This document shows positions 16,276-18,443 of a stretch of 18,443 bases of DNA, in pieces. Numbering within the stretch: position 1 is the stretch's first letter; every line of letters starts with the position of its first letter. Location: the NCBI GenBank assembly GCA_004335635.1, contig QAXH01005807.1:13604-32046 (forward strand), in the 5' to 3' direction. Made by a program: the position numbers and the translations under genes. The notes beneath the pieces were generated by a model. It was not told where the DNA came from. It saw only the letters and a list, made by a program, of their open reading frames with translations, and did no database searches. This DNA is from Chloromonas sp. AAM2. Lineage: Eukaryota > Chlorophyta > Chlorophyceae > Chlamydomonadales > Chlamydomonadaceae.

Positions 16276-18084
16276 CAACCGCATGAGCTTCATTCCCATT
16301 TATGAACCCTGCCTCTGATGGGCAGTAGTATGGTATTTAAGCAGCATGGTTTTGTTTGCATGCTATGAACGTAGGACAACAAAAGGACCAACACAAAATG
16401 CAACTCACATGAACAGGACACCATTACATGGCGGCTTTGGGACGCTTTTGAGACCTGTGGTTGCAGGCAGACGCTGAATTTATAGCATGTGCTGGATTAA
16501 CGGTGAAGTGCATGGAACAATTTTGACATGGTTTCAACCCGTGTTTTCATTTGCGATGGGGACACTACAACAATGTCAGTGCCTTTGCGCCAGATATTTC
16601 ATCTTTCATCATACACCAGGTGTTACTTTGGTGGTGCATCTGATTACACATCGCCCTTGCTTGGTCAATATGACGTGTGCCAACAGCAAGCCTGGTTGTT
16701 GGCGTGAGTCTCAGGGCGTGGTATTCGTGCACGCCAATGAATTGGCACCCTGTCTGTATAGACTGTCGGGTGATACTTGCAAGAATTGTGTGCAAGTGTT
16801 ACGTGTAAATCTGAATGAATTCAAAGGTGACGCCACACTAGAAGACGCACATTACTGACGTCAGAGTGAGAATAACCCTTGTGACCTGTCAAATCCGTGG
16901 CCCTATATCGACACAGCATTGTATTGTCACCCTGCTGATGGAAGCTAAAACGTGAGTGTGAAAGCAGGCAGCCGCAAGGTTTGTATGTGGAAGACCACAG
17001 TGCATGCAAGAGCAACCCAAAAATTTGCCAGTTCTGGGACAATTTTGGGACTGACGCTGGAACCAGTGTGTTTGTGGTGTGTATGCCGGGTCCTGTGATG
17101 TTTTCACGCTGTTGTTATGGACTGAGTCAGTGTTATCTGTCACCGAGATGTGGACTCATTTTTGAATTGAGTGGCGGCGGCGCCCATGGTTTGTTGACAC
17201 TGGCTGGGTGAAGCCTTTGAGACCGAGACAGGTTGGGGCTAGAACATGGCAAAGGGAGAGGACAGGCCTGAGAACTTGACGATCTTCAGCTTGGTGCAGG
17301 TTCAGCATTCGTATTTGGTGACTCAATTGTCCGTATTGCCGCACGCACCGAGCTGAGCTGCGTTGCATGCAAGGCACCAAGTTGTCCATCCAACTGCGTA
17401 AGGTCAACATAAGGTACGGTACATCTTGTCTCCGAGGTGGACTTGTGTTGCGATGATTACGATAAGGTACCGAGAAGGCGTCAAGGACATGGGCTGCAAG
17501 ATAGGAGGATTCCCAAGCTTCCACGGCAATCGGTTGACTCGATATGTCACTGTTTTATATGCCAGTTCCACTTCGGGGTGATCGCTTCAGTGCGGCATGT
17601 CCTTGACTGGGTCATGAAGTAACGTCATATGGCAAAAAATGCCGCTTAAATGATCGGAATTCGCTATCAACAGTTGACATTGTGAGAGTTGGCATTGCAC
17701 TCGCTGATATTGACCTTAACCCTGACAATCTTGTAATCCAGGCCGTTTATATGACCGGTATTCTATGGGGTGATGGTCTCAAGTGCCATCTCTTGATGAC
17801 ACGGCCAGATTCCCCTTTGCTAGCAGAATTTTTTGCAATTTGCTCAGATAGTTGATGTTTGCGTTGGACATGCTTACTGGTCCTTACGAGGGAGGGTGGT
17901 GTGCACTCCTCCCTTGTAACCTGCAAAATGCAACGTACTGCACATGCTCAACCAAGAGCGCACTGGTTTGGACAGTACTCAGCTGAATGCCGTCCAAGCA
18001 ACTACTCTGGTACGATTCACTCAGGAAACAGTGTACGCCAAGTGTGTGAAAAGGGGTCCTTGGGCCAGCTGGATATATACATAT
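16276..18084. other. Spacer after GDPD with no confident gene
   Basis: The first TGTAA after the GDPD stop is at 16804-16808, implying a 3' UTR of about 530 nt. A 123-codon ATG-initiated frame at 16487-16858 lies mostly in that UTR and does not look conserved. A stop-to-stop frame at 17607-17855 (IALADIDLNPDNLVIQAVYM) and one around 17461-17580 (GVKDMGCKIGGFPSFHGNRL) have some protein character but no linking frame and no recognised family; decayed coding sequence is possible. Confidence 0.4.
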
Positions 18085-18085
18085 T

Positions 18086-18100
18086 ATCATCATCATCATC
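18086..18100. repeat. (ATC)5 microsatellite, probable LINE 3' tail
   Basis: Five ATC units on the plus strand (GAT on the LINE strand) directly follow a minus-strand TGTAA at 18102-18106. The position just beyond the LINE stop suggests the element's 3' terminus. Confidence 0.7.
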
Positions 18101-18284
18101 ATTACATGGCTTTTCATGGTTCAACCCACGGTGCTGCAGTTAGACACAATATCTCTCCAAGAATTACGCGCCTGACAATCGTTAAGCCAAGAAAGGTCAT
18201 TGGTAGCAGGGTGCAAAGTACGAATGTCATCATTGGCAACACGGTTCCAAGTCGAGAGTGGGGCACCCCTGCCTCTCCTTGCTA

Positions 18285-18285
18285 N
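18285..18285. other. Ambiguous base (n)
   Basis: A single n occurs in the LINE-like frame. It leaves one residue undefined and may mark collapsed or poorly resolved repeat copies in the assembly. Confidence 1.
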
Positions 18286-18443
18286 AGCCTGCTGGCCCTC
18301 TGGCGCTGGAACAGTTGCAAAAAGCAAACGTTTGACGCTGGAAGTGTCAGGCATGCGTGTGTTCTGAGCCTGTGTTCTGAGCAGGGCACTAATGGCCGGT
18401 TGATGAGTTCTGGCGTAGAGGTCAGCATTGCTGATCACCTCTG

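Larger units (their letters stand above)
18085..18443 (-). mobile_element. 3' end of a LINE-like non-LTR retrotransposon, running off the window
   Basis: On the minus strand an open frame enters from the right edge and stops at 18123-18121. Its end has the pattern seen at the C-termini of many LINE reverse transcriptases: SVKRLLFATVPAPEG, then RRGRGAPLSTWNRV, then SWLNDCQARNSWRDIV. The region upstream where WLGH..RM is usual reads only TRMPD, so it may be damaged; an 11-bp duplicated motif (TGTTCTGAGC) lies there. The stop is followed after about 20 nt by five GAT units (18086-18100), like the microsatellite tails of many LINEs. One base in the frame is unresolved (18285). Confidence 0.6.

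Noticed and set aside
16487..16858. 123-codon ATG ORF after GDPD
   Set aside because: Cys/His/Trp-rich without recognisable features and mostly in the likely GDPD 3' UTR; kept only as a remark.
1..18443. CRISPR arrays, tRNA/rRNA genes, prokaryotic defence or operon structure
   Set aside because: No regularly spaced repeats, no tRNA B-box-like motif with a cloverleaf, and every confident gene is spliced; the sequence is eukaryotic nuclear DNA.

Overview
The window is nuclear DNA from a eukaryote, most likely a green alga (Chlorophyta). Genes are split by 76-604 nt spliceosomal introns, TGTAA elements (the usual green-algal poly(A) signal) lie downstream of several stops, base composition is near 50% GC, and the best-conserved protein resembles plant-type glycerophosphodiester phosphodiesterases. 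The exact lineage cannot be read from the window; a trebouxiophyte-like alga is a guess. All exon models were built by hand from splice sites, reading-frame continuity and recalled family resemblance.

Layout, left to right. (1) 423-588 (+): probable last exon of an unidentified gene entering from the left. (2) 1654-3495 (-): four-exon gene for a 379-aa protein with a basic region, an NTxxFL motif, an acidic stretch and a C-terminal coiled coil; the order of parts recalls HEXIM proteins and an uncharacterised plant family. One intron appears to be GC-AG. (3) 4642-7561 (-): six-exon gene for a 570-aa protein resembling CCDC24 in its N-terminal half, with a long Ser/Pro-rich tail. (4) 7562-7825: short divergent promoter region. 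(5) 7826-10707 (+): four-exon gene for an Acinus homologue (SAP domain, RRM, RSB motif), a splicing-associated scaffold of the ASAP complex. Its last intron carries a foldback, MITE-like element. (6) 10708-13979: gene-poor, repeat-bearing spacer. (7) 13980-16275 (+): six-exon gene for a GDPD-family phosphodiesterase with all recognisable active-site residues; its last intron holds a 29-bp minisatellite. (8) 16276-18084: no confident gene. (9) 18085-18443 (-): 3' end of a LINE-like (non-LTR) retrotransposon running off the right edge.

The genes do not form a pathway. Two of them (Acinus and the HEXIM-like protein) would act on nuclear RNA production if the assignments hold; GDPD belongs to phospholipid/phosphate salvage. 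No CRISPR array, tRNA, rRNA or prokaryote-type operon was seen. I did not find a clearly new multi-gene system. The most interesting items are the HEXIM-like gene, the CCDC24-like gene and the repeat insertions around Acinus.
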